A program made the position numbers and the translations under genes. The notes under the pieces were generated by a model. It was not told where the DNA came from. It did no database searches and saw only the letters and a program-made list of their open reading frames with translations. This document shows positions 21,836 through 32,444 of a stretch of DNA of 64,000 bases, piece by piece. The DNA lies in assembly GCA_035578155.1 (NCBI GenBank), contig JAPWDM010000001.1:81139561-81203560 (forward strand), read 5' to 3'. Every line of letters starts with the position of its first letter. The first letter of the stretch is position 1. Source of the stretch: Brachynemurus nebulosus. Its lineage: Eukaryota > Arthropoda > Insecta > Neuroptera > Myrmeleontidae.

Positions 21836-22881
21836 AGTCAATATAGTGATGCGACTCGAGTAGGATTTTGTGACTCGAGTCACTCGAGTAATTTTGCTAC
21901 GTCACTCGAATTGTACTCTAGTTTTCGAGTCACTCGAGTCAACCGAGTTAACTATTTCATTCCCTCCAACTCGAGTAAGATTTTTTTAAGCATTTTTAAA
22001 TACCTTTATTGAATTAGTAATATGAGAGAATATGAAATAAAATACATATGATTAGTGTACATATTATTTATTTATGTAATCAACAAATAAAAGTAAAATG
22101 ACTTCTTAAGAATAATAAAATTTCCATGTAAGGATGACCAATTAATGACCATAATTAACATTTATGCAATTTTGCTTGCAAATAAAAATTAAACTTAGTT
22201 ATTTTATAATTAGTTTCAATTATTAATCATTATAATTATAAAATCAAACTGTATCAGACTTTTGTTTACACCTTACAATTAAATGTTATTTAATAATAAT
22301 AAATAAAGAAACTATTATGAAGAAAATCATAAAATATTAGTTTTTAGAAAACAGATATGTAAATTTTAAATATTTCAATTTTATTGACTAAAAAGTGGAT
22401 AAAGTCAGGTTATTATATTTAAGTCAATTATCGGTATAATCGATTATACCTCGATTAATATACCGATTATAAATCGATTACGATTATTAGTATATAATCG
22501 ATTAATCGATTGGTAAAATAATCGAATCGGAACATCATTATTATACACCTATACTTTAGTCTTTACTAGTAATATTAACGAAAGCTAAATTCAAAATCAC
22601 ACGTATGTCCCACTTTCATAAAATAATTATTCAATAGTTCAATCAAATCAACCTAATACCTATTAATTTATTGTTATCGTATCAAGTGCAAGTTTCAACC
22701 CGTCTCTTTGTAACTAGTGAAGTATTGTAACATCTGGCCCTAACCGAGTCTACTCGGTGTGCCAAGTTGACTCGGAAATTCGAGTGCAATTGGACTCGAG
22801 TAAAAATTTTTTTTCACTCGAATACGAGTTTGACAAATTCACTCGAGTAAACATCACTCCAGTCGCATCACTAAGTCAATA
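21836..22881. mobile_element. Non-autonomous hAT-type element
   Basis: The 8-bp target duplication AGTCAATA (21836-21843, 22874-22881) encloses 1,030 bp with 13-bp perfect terminal inverted repeats starting TAGTGATGCGACT. Each end has several copies of ACTCGAGT and CACTCGAG variants within about 130 bp, like subterminal transposase sites of hAT elements. The interior has no transposase frame; around 22430-22525 it holds a second cluster of ATCGATTA motifs. Duplication length, repeat architecture and size fit a hAT miniature element. Confidence 0.9.
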
Positions 22882-23500
22882 ACGGTTTTCACCTCTAAAT
22901 ACTCTATAACAGGTCCGATTTTGATGATTTTTTTAAAAAATTGTTCCTGTTGTAGTATCATTGAAAATCATAAACATTAAAAATGGCGCTTAAAAGGTTT
23001 TAGGCCCTAAATTTAAAAATAAAAATTTTTGATTTCAAAAAAACGGTATTTGAATAGCAAAATATAATACACATATTTACTTACTGAACTGCTAAAATAT
23101 CTATATTCATAGCATATTTTGATGTTCAAAGCATCTCGGTAAAAAATTTTTTTATCCAAAATGAAACATTAATGCTTCAAATGTGACAAGACTTAGCGCC
23201 TTGAAACAAAGTCCATCATTTGATTTAATTATTATTCTAATATAGAAGAGAATTCAAAAAATTACCGAATTCTAAATATGGGAAAATGAGTGGTAAATTA
23301 TTAAAATTGTTAAATTTTGTAAAATTCATGTATCTGTTTTTAATAACAAAAATGAATATTGCAGAAAAATTAAAGCGTTCGTATTTCTGCCTATCACGGA
23401 AATATATTACCCATTTAGTACCTAATAAGTAATAACATACAAAAGTTTCAAAAATTTTCCCTGTTAAATTTTTTTTTTTCAAACTGCAGCCAAATTTTTT
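22882..23500. other. AT-rich stretch without gene
   Basis: No coding or repeat structure stands out. The minus-strand 81-codon frame at 23237-23482 is Phe/Lys/Asn-rich and ends in a homopolymer. Confidence 0.4.
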
Positions 23501-23830
23501 TTTCTGACCATAAAAGCACTTATCTATATGAAATATTTATATTTAGGTCAAAATTTTTGGAAAACGACTTGCCGTCTTGTTTTGATTACTATAGCATTTT
23601 ATTCCCTATTGAATAAGAAATGACTCGTAAAAATTTTAACTGTTTTCGATTTATCGTTTTTCCGCAATTAGAAGCAAAAAAATTTTTTGGTAGAGATAAA
23701 GACACTTACATGTTTAATATATTAATGTTTAGGTGAAAATTTTTGGAAGACGACTTGCCGTAATGCTTTGATTACTATAGCATTTTACTGCCTATTGAAT
23801 AAGAAATAACTCGTAAAAGTTGGAAGCCAG
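23500..23830 (+). repeat. Two tandem units of ~186 bp
   Basis: TTTAGGT..AAAATTTTTGGAA recurs at 23542 and 23728, followed both times by GACGACTTGCCG-like sequence, TTTGATTACTATAGCATTTTA and CTATTGAATAAGAAAT. Divergence is about 10 percent by eye. The second unit ends just before the Cys-rich frame at 23854. Confidence 0.75.
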
Positions 23831-23853
23831 AAAAATTTCTCATTCCAATTAAA

Positions 23854-24054
23854 ATGACTGAACCACCACCACCAAACAATCTTATGAAAATTATCTTCTG
23901 TTGTTGTAAAACTGGACGTGGCGCTGCATGTGGCTGTAGGAAGAGTGGTTTACATTTCTTAGCTGCATGTATTGTCTGCAGTGACAATGATTGTGACAAT
24001 CATCCGTCAATAGAAGAAAACAGAGACGACTCTATAGATTTCATTGGAAATTAA
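23854..24054 (+). CDS. Cys-rich CXC-like fragment
   Basis: 66 codons with spacing typical of tesmin/TSO1 (CXC)-like metal-binding segments: CCCKTGRGAACGCRKSGLHF, then CIVCSDNDCDN, with an acidic end before the stop. The segment CxCRKxGL followed by CxxC/C is common at the carboxy end of uncharacterised arthropod proteins, many transposon-linked. In this copy some expected Cys are changed (LHF where a Cys would be usual) and it may be the last exon of a longer gene. No upstream exon was identified. Confidence 0.45.
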   Translation: MTEPPPPNNLMKIIFCCCKTGRGAACGCRKSGLHFLAACIVCSDNDCDNHPSIEENRDDSIDFIGN

Positions 24055-24299
24055 AATAATTTGAACAAAATTTTAATTAAAAGTATTTTTATCAAAAAAC
24101 CTTTTTTAAAAAATTATCCATAAAAGTTTGAAGTAGCTACATTCAATGGTGAATTTAATTTTCACACCTTGAGACCTTTCCGTAGATACCCATATTGATA
24201 ATTTTACGTACACTTCAGTTTTGAACTCTTTTTGGGGTCTACGGTCCCTGAAGAATAAATTCAATCTTACGTTATTTTCTTCGGGATCTCAATGATATT

Positions 24300-24725
24300 A
24301 TGGCAGAATTTTATCAAATTTCGTCAAATTTCAAATTTATGTAGTCGATTATTTTGGACCCTTTTTGGGAGCGTGGAGGACAATTTATTTTGACCTTCCA
24401 TTTATCTTTTTCCCAATCACAATACGATTCGAACAAAATTTGGCCAAGGTCCGTCCAACCGTTTATTGTGAAAAATTTTTAGAACCCTACGATCCTAAGG
24501 CACAATTTGAATTTCACGTCCTTTTTCTCCGTAATCCTAATGTATTTAAGCATTTAAAGATAATTTCTCACAATGTACTTTTGGGGCCCCAGGACTCGGG
24601 AGGATAATTTCAACCTAACGTTTATTTTTTTTTTGAGACCTCAATAGTATTTGAGCAAAATTTGATCAAGATCCATCTAGCCGTTTATTTTGAGCCTTTT
24701 TTGGACCCCAGGATCCTACGGGACT
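24300..24725 (+). repeat. Degenerate tandem repeat, ~220-bp unit
   Basis: CAAAATTTG(G/A)(C/T)CAAG(G/A)TCC(G/A)TC..(A/G)CCGTTTATT recurs at about 24435 and 24656, each followed by a GAACCCTACGATCCTA- or GACCCCAGGATCCTA-like segment. A weaker third unit begins near 24310. The plus frame 24365-24607 lies within these repeats and is not taken as a gene. Confidence 0.6.
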
Positions 24726-25434
24726 TAAGTCCCCCACTTACAATGCTTATGATTTTAAATAATACATTGAAAAAAATTTCATAAAAATTGGAGCTATTAT
24801 AGCGAATTTCGAGATTGTGATCATTTTGATGCTTCACTGACTACATTATGAATTAATTAACTAATTAATTAAAGAATGGCTCAGGTTTAATATCTGGCTT
24901 AAACATATGGAATTAACCTTTTATAGAATTTTAAACTGTTTGGCGAGTGTTTTGGACGACTTTGGAATTAAATTTGTTCGATTTGTCCACAGTTAAGATA
25001 ATTTTACACGAATAAAACTAGAGGACATAGGTATCAAAGATAAATTAATGAATACATGTTTCAACATTTGTTACGATTTTTTGCAAATACTTTTATCCTC
25101 CCAATCGTCTAAAGGATACAGGTTGATTGACGGAACAACAATCTTTGTAAAATAATTTATTTAATTCCAGTATTACAATTTCACTTTGTATAAAATGCTG
25201 TGTACTTCTACGGTTTACATAAAAAAATGTTTCATGCACCTTTTGAACCTAAAAACACAAAACAAGAAATTGTATTAATTTATTGTAAATCTGAATTAAA
25301 CTAAAATGAGAAAATTTCAATAAAAATACTAGTGTAGTTAAAATTACACAAACAGTGAAAAAAGTGACAACTATAAATTAGGTTACAAATTTGACGTTTA
25401 TATGTAAACAAACCAAGTGACATTTAAGTAGAGG
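24726..25434. other. Intergenic, no supported gene
   Basis: AT-rich with no recognisable coding or repeat structure. Confidence 0.4.
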
Positions 25435-26100
25435 TTGCCAGTATTGACGGAAAAGCGGTCACTTAAAAACTACGCATGCGCGGAAACATCGAACGATCTA
25501 GAAAGAAATCGCCGAAGTGAAATGGGTATGAACTGGAAGGATCAGCTCTCTTTCGTCGGTTGGAGCTCGAGCGAGCAAGACGTGGCCCCTCGTGAGTTCA
25601 CGCTCTTGAAAACTCTCTTTCGTATTTTGGAGCCCAGGAGAGGAAGTGACAAGAGGTGTTATACCTTCAACAATCGTGAAGGGTACGCCATGTGACGAGT
25701 CGTTTTGTTAACCGTAATGGGATTTGGAAGCTACTAATTAAATTTGTGCTGAAGTTATTGTATGTAACAAGCTATTTAAGTGAAAAAGTATTAAAAGCAC
25801 TTATCTCAAAATTATTGCTCCAAATTTTTTTGGATTTATTCTTCGGGAACCCTCACAATATTTTCGCCGGAAATTGAATCGCCAAACATTTTTGAAATTG
25901 GTGCCCACGTGGTGAAACTAAATTTTGGCTGGTGCCGCTTATGGTGTGGACGTGGTCCGATTCTGGTTAAAGAAGTGCCGAAGCTGCCGAATGTCTGGTG
26001 ACCGTATAACTTCCGCTCCATGTGTTCTTCGGGAATTATAACAAAATGTGGTATACGCAAAGAGACAACTTGTATCACTTTCATAGTGAACATTGAGTGA
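25435..26100 (+). other. Possible LTR/leader fragment of a retrotransposon
   Basis: A locally GC-richer stretch with a short frame (25435-25695) of non-protein-like composition, then TTGGTGCCCACGTGG at 25898-25912. That resembles the TGG(C/T)GCCCA(A)CGTGG primer sites of insect Ty3/gypsy elements. If so, the preceding sequence would be an LTR and the following one a leader. No second LTR, purine tract or pol was found, so this is tentative. Confidence 0.25.
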
Positions 26101-26111
26101 GTACATTTACC

Positions 26112-26136
26112 TAAAAAAAAAAAAAAAAAAAAAAAA
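26112..26136 (+). repeat. Poly(A) run
   Basis: About 25 A in a row; it could mark a retroposed 3' end, but no source element was recognised. Confidence 0.6.
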
Positions 26137-26139
26137 ATA

Positions 26140-28138
26140 CATAATAAAAACTTGTTAAACGTTGTGTCGTTATTTTCATAGTTAAATTCTTGTTGTTGAT
26201 TATAGTTATTTTTTTGTTGTTGATATTTCTAAATTTTAAGTACGGGAACGTAACGGACGTCCGTGCAATAGTAAGTTTTCCAAGTATAAACGTCAGACTA
26301 TTCACGTGAATATTTACGTGTACCGCGCCGACCTCCGTTACCAGTTCTTTTCTTAATTAGGTTCAATTCGATTATTTCAGTTTTAGTAGTTTAGGAATAT
26401 TTTAATAGCCGGCCTATAATTACCTAAAAAAAGAAAGAAATGCGTTAATTAAAAATAAAAAAAAATTACAAATTAATAAACTTCGTTGAGTATCACACAT
26501 TCTATTAAGTGAACAAAAATTACTTTGACATTTGCAGATTGGGCGTTCAGGCCGTTGTCAATGATCATTCATTGAATTTAGTAACCGTCTTTAAGGTCGT
26601 TTCACTTAATTGACTGTTGAGTTATATCAAATAGGTTTTTATTCTGATTAAAATATAATAAATTTACTCACCTTGTATTATACAGATTTTCCATAATCAG
26701 TAATTGTACGCATATTCCAATAAGATCGCTCAATGATTGTATGAAACAAACCTATCATCAATAATAATTGATTTGTTCTGCACTACTTGTTGTTCCTGTC
26801 TCTCACTTGTTTTTATCAGCTAAATGAAATTTTTTGTGGTAATTATAGAGGATAGCAACTCGCATATTCTCCATATTTTTCTTAAATAAAATATGGTGGC
26901 GCTCAATTTAATTTAGTTAAATTTTTTTTATATAGTAGTATTTAAGTCTCTTCGAGGATATAACCAATCCCCCCCAGCTCTACCAGGCTAGTCGAGGTGC
27001 GTCAAGTGTGAACTTTCTCCAAGTGGTAACACACTTTTTGAAAATTAATCCTGTAAAAAGTAAGATAGGGAATAAACGCAAAAAGATAGGGGAGAGGTCA
27101 AAGTTTACATTTTCAACGCCTACTGTTTTGGCGTTTCTAACAATGACTCAGTTACTTTAAAAAATATTTAAGTATAATGCATTCAGACTTAGGGGATGTG
27201 GGGGTTTAAATTATCCAGTAGGTGTAACGAGGATACTCATTTAAAGTCTACAGAATATTAGGTATTTTAAAAATATATACCTAATATTTCATTATTTTAA
27301 ATCAACATACTCTTTTTAATTCTACACCAAATTCGTTGACATCTTCTTAATAGGTTCACTCTATTTAGATTTTTAGTCTATGTTATATGTTACAAGAAAC
27401 GACCAATTAGTTTTTGGAAGTTTCTAGTTGTTCCTAGATGACTAGCCAAAGAAAAAAATTAAAAATAAAGCAGATTATTTAATAAGCTTACTAAATTACG
27501 AAATTCACTCCAGCGAAGCCGCGGGTAACAGCTAGTTTAATTATAATAATGAAATGGCTTAATACATGGCAATTCTTTCATTTAATAAGGGATCCCACAT
27601 CCTTCTTAAAAACATTTTCGAAATTGTCTTTATTTTCGCCTATCAAAGATATTTCTCCCCCCAAAAAAATTTTTAAAATAAATATAAAATTAGAACATTG
27701 TTGAATAAACCGTTGAATAAATAGCAATAAAACCGATAAAACGCAGTTAGTGGAATGACTAGGAGCAGCACTATAGTGTTGATTGCAGTTTGTTTTGAGG
27801 TCTGTCTTAGTTAGGTAAAATGTTATTAAATGGGAAACAAATTAGTGTAATCACACTATCAACACCAATTCAGCTCTAGACCGGTGACAGTTCGACGCCG
27901 ATCCATTTCAAAGGATATTTGACTGGTGATCGAGCTTGTAATCTACATACTACATCAATATCTTGGATATTTTTAAAATTAATTTTTATTTACTCAGTTA
28001 ATTAGTAGTTTAATATCACAGAAACATCGTTTATTCAAAATGACAGTTGTAACTTCAAAATGACAGTTGTAAATGTCAGAATATTAAGGGGTGTCAAGTG
28101 GAACCCAAAAATAAAAAGATGAATTTTGCTGAAGCTGT
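26140..28138. other. Intergenic, no supported gene
   Basis: AT-rich. Contents are a small hydrophobic minus-strand frame ending in the poly(A) run and a possible Helitron terminus near 27509. ATGACAGTTGTAA is repeated at about 28039 and 28060, just before the non-LTR element. Confidence 0.4.
27509..27536 (+). mobile_element. Possible Helitron 3' terminus
   Basis: CTCCAGCGAAGCCGCGGGTA followed by ACAGCTAGT: a GC-rich short palindrome (CCGCGG) about 9 bases before CTAGT and then T. This fits the CTRRT end with a nearby hairpin, and similar GAAGCCGCGGG...CTAGT ends are widespread in insects. The 5' end (TC...) could not be placed. Confidence 0.35.
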
Positions 28139-28978
28139 ATGGGGAAATCTGAACAGCAGTTAGAGCAGAAGAAAACCGAAGTTACACCAAATAGGGAAGA
28201 GAATAACTCAATTAAAAGAAACCCAACAGTAAAGAAGGCCACCCAACTCCCTTCTCAAAAAAATCCTAGTCCTAACTATTCTAAAATAGTTACGGGCAAA
28301 AGACCAACAGATGGAAATTTGAAAGCGGGGATTCAGAAGATATGGCTTTATGTGGGTCGACTCGACCCAGTTATAGAAGTTGACGACGTTAACGAATTTC
28401 TAACTAAAAATAACGTGCGTTTAAATTCTGAATGCGAAAAATTAGTGTCAAAAGGAAGATATGGTAGCTTTCGAGTTGGTGTAGATTCAAAATTTGAAGA
28501 TGTATACAGTGAAAATTTCTTTATAGTAAAAAGATTTAAATTTTTTCATCCGGTGGTTGATTTACAAAATAGTGTGAAAAATAATCTCGCAATTTTCGCT
28601 CTTAATATTCAAAGCGTACGGAACAAAATTGAAAATTTGAAAATTTTATTAAAACTGCTTGGGACAAAAGTGGATGTTTTCTATCTCAGTGAAAGTTGGT
28701 TGACTAAATCAGAATTATCCTGTGGGATAAAAATCAGTGATCACATATTGGCAACGGGTTATGCACGAGAAACAAAAATACATGGCAGAGTGTGCATTTT
28801 CGTAAAACATGATATAGATTACATTGTGCTAAATAAAATAAATCATTTTAATAAAGATTTGGACTTTGAATGCTGTGGAATTCTAATCCCTAAACTAAAT
28901 TTAACTATTTTATCAATTTATAGATCACCCAGTGGAGATATTGAAACATTTCTTAATCTTTTCGACGAGTGCTTATAA
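28139..28978 (+). pseudogene. Non-LTR ORF: ORF1 remnant fused to AP endonuclease
   Basis: Starts at an ATG preceded by an in-frame TGA. Residues 1-60 are Lys/Gln-rich. Residues 65-140 (KIWLYVGRLDP to FFHPVVD) resemble the carboxy domain of CR1-like ORF1 proteins (YVGR, SF.V, RFF(R/H)P). From about residue 150 it passes without a stop into the endonuclease start (FALNIQSVRNKIENL, VFYLSESWL, IYRSPSG). Such a fusion suggests a deletion of the ORF1/ORF2 boundary. It ends at a TAA, but the same frame resumes at once. Confidence 0.8.
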
Positions 28979-28981
28979 TCT

Positions 28982-30112
28982 GTGTACAAAATTAATACAA
29001 AATTGGTGATAGCTGGTGATTTCAATATAAACTTTTTTAACCGTGATAACAGTGTTAAGGCTATGGAATCTTTATTATTGTCTTTCAATTTAAACTTGTC
29101 TGTAACAGAACCAACTAGGATTACTTCAACCTCATCAAGTTGCATAGATAATATAATTAGTAACATAGATAATTACAATATTCGTATAATTGATACTGAA
29201 ATATCAGATCACAGAGCAATTTTATTTAGTTTTAAGCATGAAGTAAACCTGGTGCTAGGTAAAAGTAAAGTAGAAAAGAGATACTTTACAGAAGAAAATA
29301 TAGAACTATTTCTTCACTATCTTTCACACCACGATTGGACCACATTATTAAAAGGTAAACCCTCTGATATTATGTTTCGTACATTTTTAGACACATTTCT
29401 AATAAATTTTAACTCATGTTTTCCCAAAGAAAGCAAATTAGTAAATTGCAGATGTAGGCAAAAAGATTGGATAACTCTAGAAATAATAAATTTATCAAAA
29501 TTTAAAAGAGAATTATACTTATTGATCAAAGATTTCGATAGATTGCATGTTGACACAATATGTTTGCGTAACAAATACAAAATAATATCAAAACAACTTA
29601 AAAATATTGTGCGTAAAACTAAATTAGATTATTATAACAAAATTATTGAAAATTCAGAAAATAAAATAAAATCTAGTTGGAATATAATTAAAACTATATC
29701 TAATAAAAGAAGTGATAATAGTGGAATTACAGAAATTCAATTTAATTATGAAAATATAACGGATCCGCAGCATATAAGTGAGATATTCAATGAATTTTTT
29801 GTCAACATAACCAATGAATTAAATCTTTCCAACAGTAGTTCAGTAAGTACGCTATGTAGTAATACTATTTCTAATAGTTTTTATTTATATCCGACCAGTG
29901 CCGATGAAATATATAATATTTGTAGGAGTTTAAAATCAAAAAAGTCAACTGGTTGGGATGATATACCGGGCTTTTTAGTTAAACGAGCCGCTTCATACAT
30001 TTGCCAGCCACTGAGTGAAATTATTAATAAATGTTTTGTTGAGGGACATTTTCCGGATGAATTCAAAATAGCTATTGTTACACCTATCCGCAAAAAAAGG
30101 AGATGCGACTAA
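28982..30112 (+). pseudogene. Non-LTR endonuclease end and RT amino part
   Basis: In the same frame as the preceding ORF. GDFNINFF and SDHRAILFSF are the endonuclease metal- and phosphate-binding motifs (Asp/Asn, Asp-His). The RT entry region includes NEFFVNIT, KKSTGWDDIPGFLVK and PDEFKIAIVTPI. The frame breaks at a run of seven A near 30090; the sense continues one frame over at KKGDATNLNNYRPISLL. Confidence 0.88.
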
Positions 30113-30764
30113 TCTAAATAATTATAGACCCATTTCTTTGTTGCCTAAATTTGCAAAAATTTTTGAAAAAGCAGTTAACACACGCTTAGAATACTTTATT
30201 GAAAAATACAATATTGTTTGTAAGAATCAATACGGGTTTATGAGGCATCGTTCGATAGATTTGTCTGTTTTTAATGTTTTAGATAATATTGTGAGTATGT
30301 GGGAAAAGAAAATACTACACGCTATGATTTTATTCGATCTGACGAAGGTTTTTGATAGCATTGATAACCAAATGCTTCTATCGAAATTGGAAAAATATGA
30401 TGTAAGAGGTAAGACCTTAGAATTTTTCTCGTCGTACTTGACAGATAGAAGACAATGTGTCAAAATTTTTTATAAATCTGACGATGATTTTGGTTCACAG
30501 AATGTTTACTCTGGATATAAATCTCTTGTGAGGGGTGTACCCCAGGATAGTATTCTGGGACCAACTCTATTTCTTTTATTTATAAATGACCTCCCTCTAT
30601 ATATAAGAGAGCAAACTTTTTTATATGCGGACGATACCGCTGTCATGTGCACGGGTATAGATCCTGAAGATCTTTTGTTAAGCATACAAACATGTATTTC
30701 AAATGTAAATGACTGGTGTTATAAAAACGGTTTAAAACTAAATGTCCAAAAGACAAATAATTAA
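30075..30764 (+). pseudogene. Non-LTR reverse transcriptase core
   Basis: Carries NYRPISLLPKFAKIFEK, QYGFMRHRSID, FDLTKVFDSID (RT motif with the first catalytic Asp), GVPQDSILGPTLFLLFIND and the catalytic LYADDTAV. PQDS replaces the usual PQGS, so a Gly is changed. The stop at 30764 comes from a lost base; sense continues in the next frame. Confidence 0.88.
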
Positions 30765-31431
30765 ATTTGGCAACTACTTTTCTATCTCTCCAAGCATTGA
30801 AATTCCTTTACCAGCAAACATTCAAGATTCGGTTAGATTCTTAGGCCTCCAATTCGATAGAGCACTAAACTGGAAGAGACATATAGATATGTTACAAAAA
30901 AAATTAAGTAGAGCTATTTATATTATCAAATATTTGAAGTCTTACGTATCAACTGATGTTTTATTAACTACGTACTACGCTTATTTTCATTCAATAATGC
31001 AATTTGGCTGTATTTTTTGGGCAAACTCATCTCAAAGCAAAAAAATTTTTACTTTACAAAAGAAATGTGTCAGATATATATTTAACGCATATCCTAGAGA
31101 ACATTGTCAAAGTTACTTTAGAGATAACAAAATTTTAACTTTGCCCAGTGTATTTATCTTACAATGTTCTTTGTTTATTAAAGAACACTATGATTTATTT
31201 GAAAGCAACATGCAGGAACACAACTGCCACACACGGCACAAACATAATTTGAAACTATCGAACTCCACATTGACGGTTTCCCTAAAAAGTACACGTAATA
31301 TTATGATAAAAATATACAATAAAATACCTGACTGCATTAAACGCGAACCCAGAGTAATTTTTAAAAGGAAAATAAAGGCTCAACTGTTGCAGGCAAGTTA
31401 CTACTCTTTAGAAGAATTTTTAAGTTCTTAA
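30742..31431 (+). pseudogene. Non-LTR RT thumb and carboxy domain
   Basis: Begins by overlap with the previous frame and has FLGLQFDRALNWKRHID, YIIKYLKSYVS, YYAYFHSIMQFGCIFW, LQKKCVRYIF and KIYNKIPDCIK. These are typical of the RT carboxy domain in CR1/jockey-type elements. It ends about 65 bases before the (ATT)n tail. Confidence 0.88.
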
Positions 31432-31495
31432 AATTCTTAAAATTACTGTCTGACGCAATTCAACACAAATAATTGTATTTATATGAATAAAGAAA

Positions 31496-31496
<1 letters not shown>

Positions 31497-31537
<41 letters not shown>
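31497..31537 (+). repeat. (ATT)n tail
   Basis: About 13 ATT units follow AATAAAGAAAT and join directly to the 3' end of the minus-strand R4/Dong-like element. Confidence 0.9.
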
Positions 31538-31538
<1 letters not shown>

Positions 31539-31745
31539 GACTTTTACGCCAACCTGGCGCTCACTACTCAGTAGGACAGTACTGGGTAACATTCACCTAT
31601 ATCGGCATTATGCAAGGTATTAGGCTCTGTGGAAGGGTAATGTGCCAAACCAATCCGTAAAAGTACCGTAGTACATTCACGGATGGGTTTGTCACATCAC
31701 TCCTTATATTGTTGTTATTGTTGCTTGAAACGAGGTGTTATGTGT

Positions 31746-32440
31746 CTATTTTGGTGTACACTGGGTCGTACGGCGAGACTTTTGTGGGAGCGTAGATGTT
31801 GGCTCAATGACAGACGGCTGTGAAAGCCTAGTTCGTTTTCGTGTCCTCAGAGAATAGGTAGGATTAGGGACAGAGAGAAGGGTAAGGACTGTTTGTGTTT
31901 GTGTCTGTGTTCGTCTATGTGTGTGGATGTGTCGTTCTATTTTACGTTTCTTGGTGTAAATGTGTTCTGGTTCATCAAAATGCTCATTAAGATCGGGTGT
32001 TCCTGGAATTGCGCGTTTAGATGGAACAGAGGTTGACGGACCTTGTATGTTATTGGTTTGGGGAGGATTGTGCACTAGAGCGGTAACAGTGATAGTGCGG
32101 CAGTTGGTCGATCTTCCCTCTTCATCAGACGAATCTGGATCTGTATGTGTGTTAAGTGTTTGTGTTTATGATCACTGCCTTTTGCATAGTGACATATGTG
32201 TATTTTGGGAGACCCAAGAGGCTCAAACTATTGTGTAGTGTGTTTGGAATGACCCTGCTGGCACTGAGCACTATTGGGACAATGTGGACATGTTCCATTC
32301 GCCATTTTTGTTTTATTTCGGCTGCGAGGTCAGTGTATTTATCCAATTTAACTGCGTGTGTTTTTGTAAGTTGTGTGTATTCGGAACCGCAATATCGATC
32401 AGATAGGTGGTCTTAGTTTTTTTCATTACGAGGGTGATAT
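31746..32440 (-). pseudogene. R4/Dong-like C-terminal region
   Basis: Continues the endonuclease domain after a nonsense codon at 32442-32444 (CGA to TGA in the NRPDIT motif, judged from the copy at 56.3 kb). Segments are VMKKTKTTYLIDIAVPNTHN, then after a frame change KYTDLAAEIKQKW, VHIVPIVLSAS and LGLPKYTYVTMQKAVIINT. Compared with copy 2, about 170 bp are deleted here, joined at an AAACAC microhomology. The last 109 codons (32075-31746) are a Thr/Pro/Arg-rich tail ending RRTTQCTPK. Confidence 0.85.
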
Positions 32441-32444
32441 CTGG

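Larger units (their letters stand above)
28139..31537 (+). mobile_element. CR1/jockey-like non-LTR retrotransposon
   Basis: A 3.4-kb element with an ORF1-derived segment, AP endonuclease, RT and carboxy domain in order, ending in an (ATT)n tail after AATAAAGAAAT. Only three lesions interrupt the coding: a TAA at 28976 and single-base frameshifts near 30090 and 30750. It is abutted on the right by an R4/Dong-like element. The exact clade (CR1, L2 or jockey) is not settled by eye. Confidence 0.88.
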
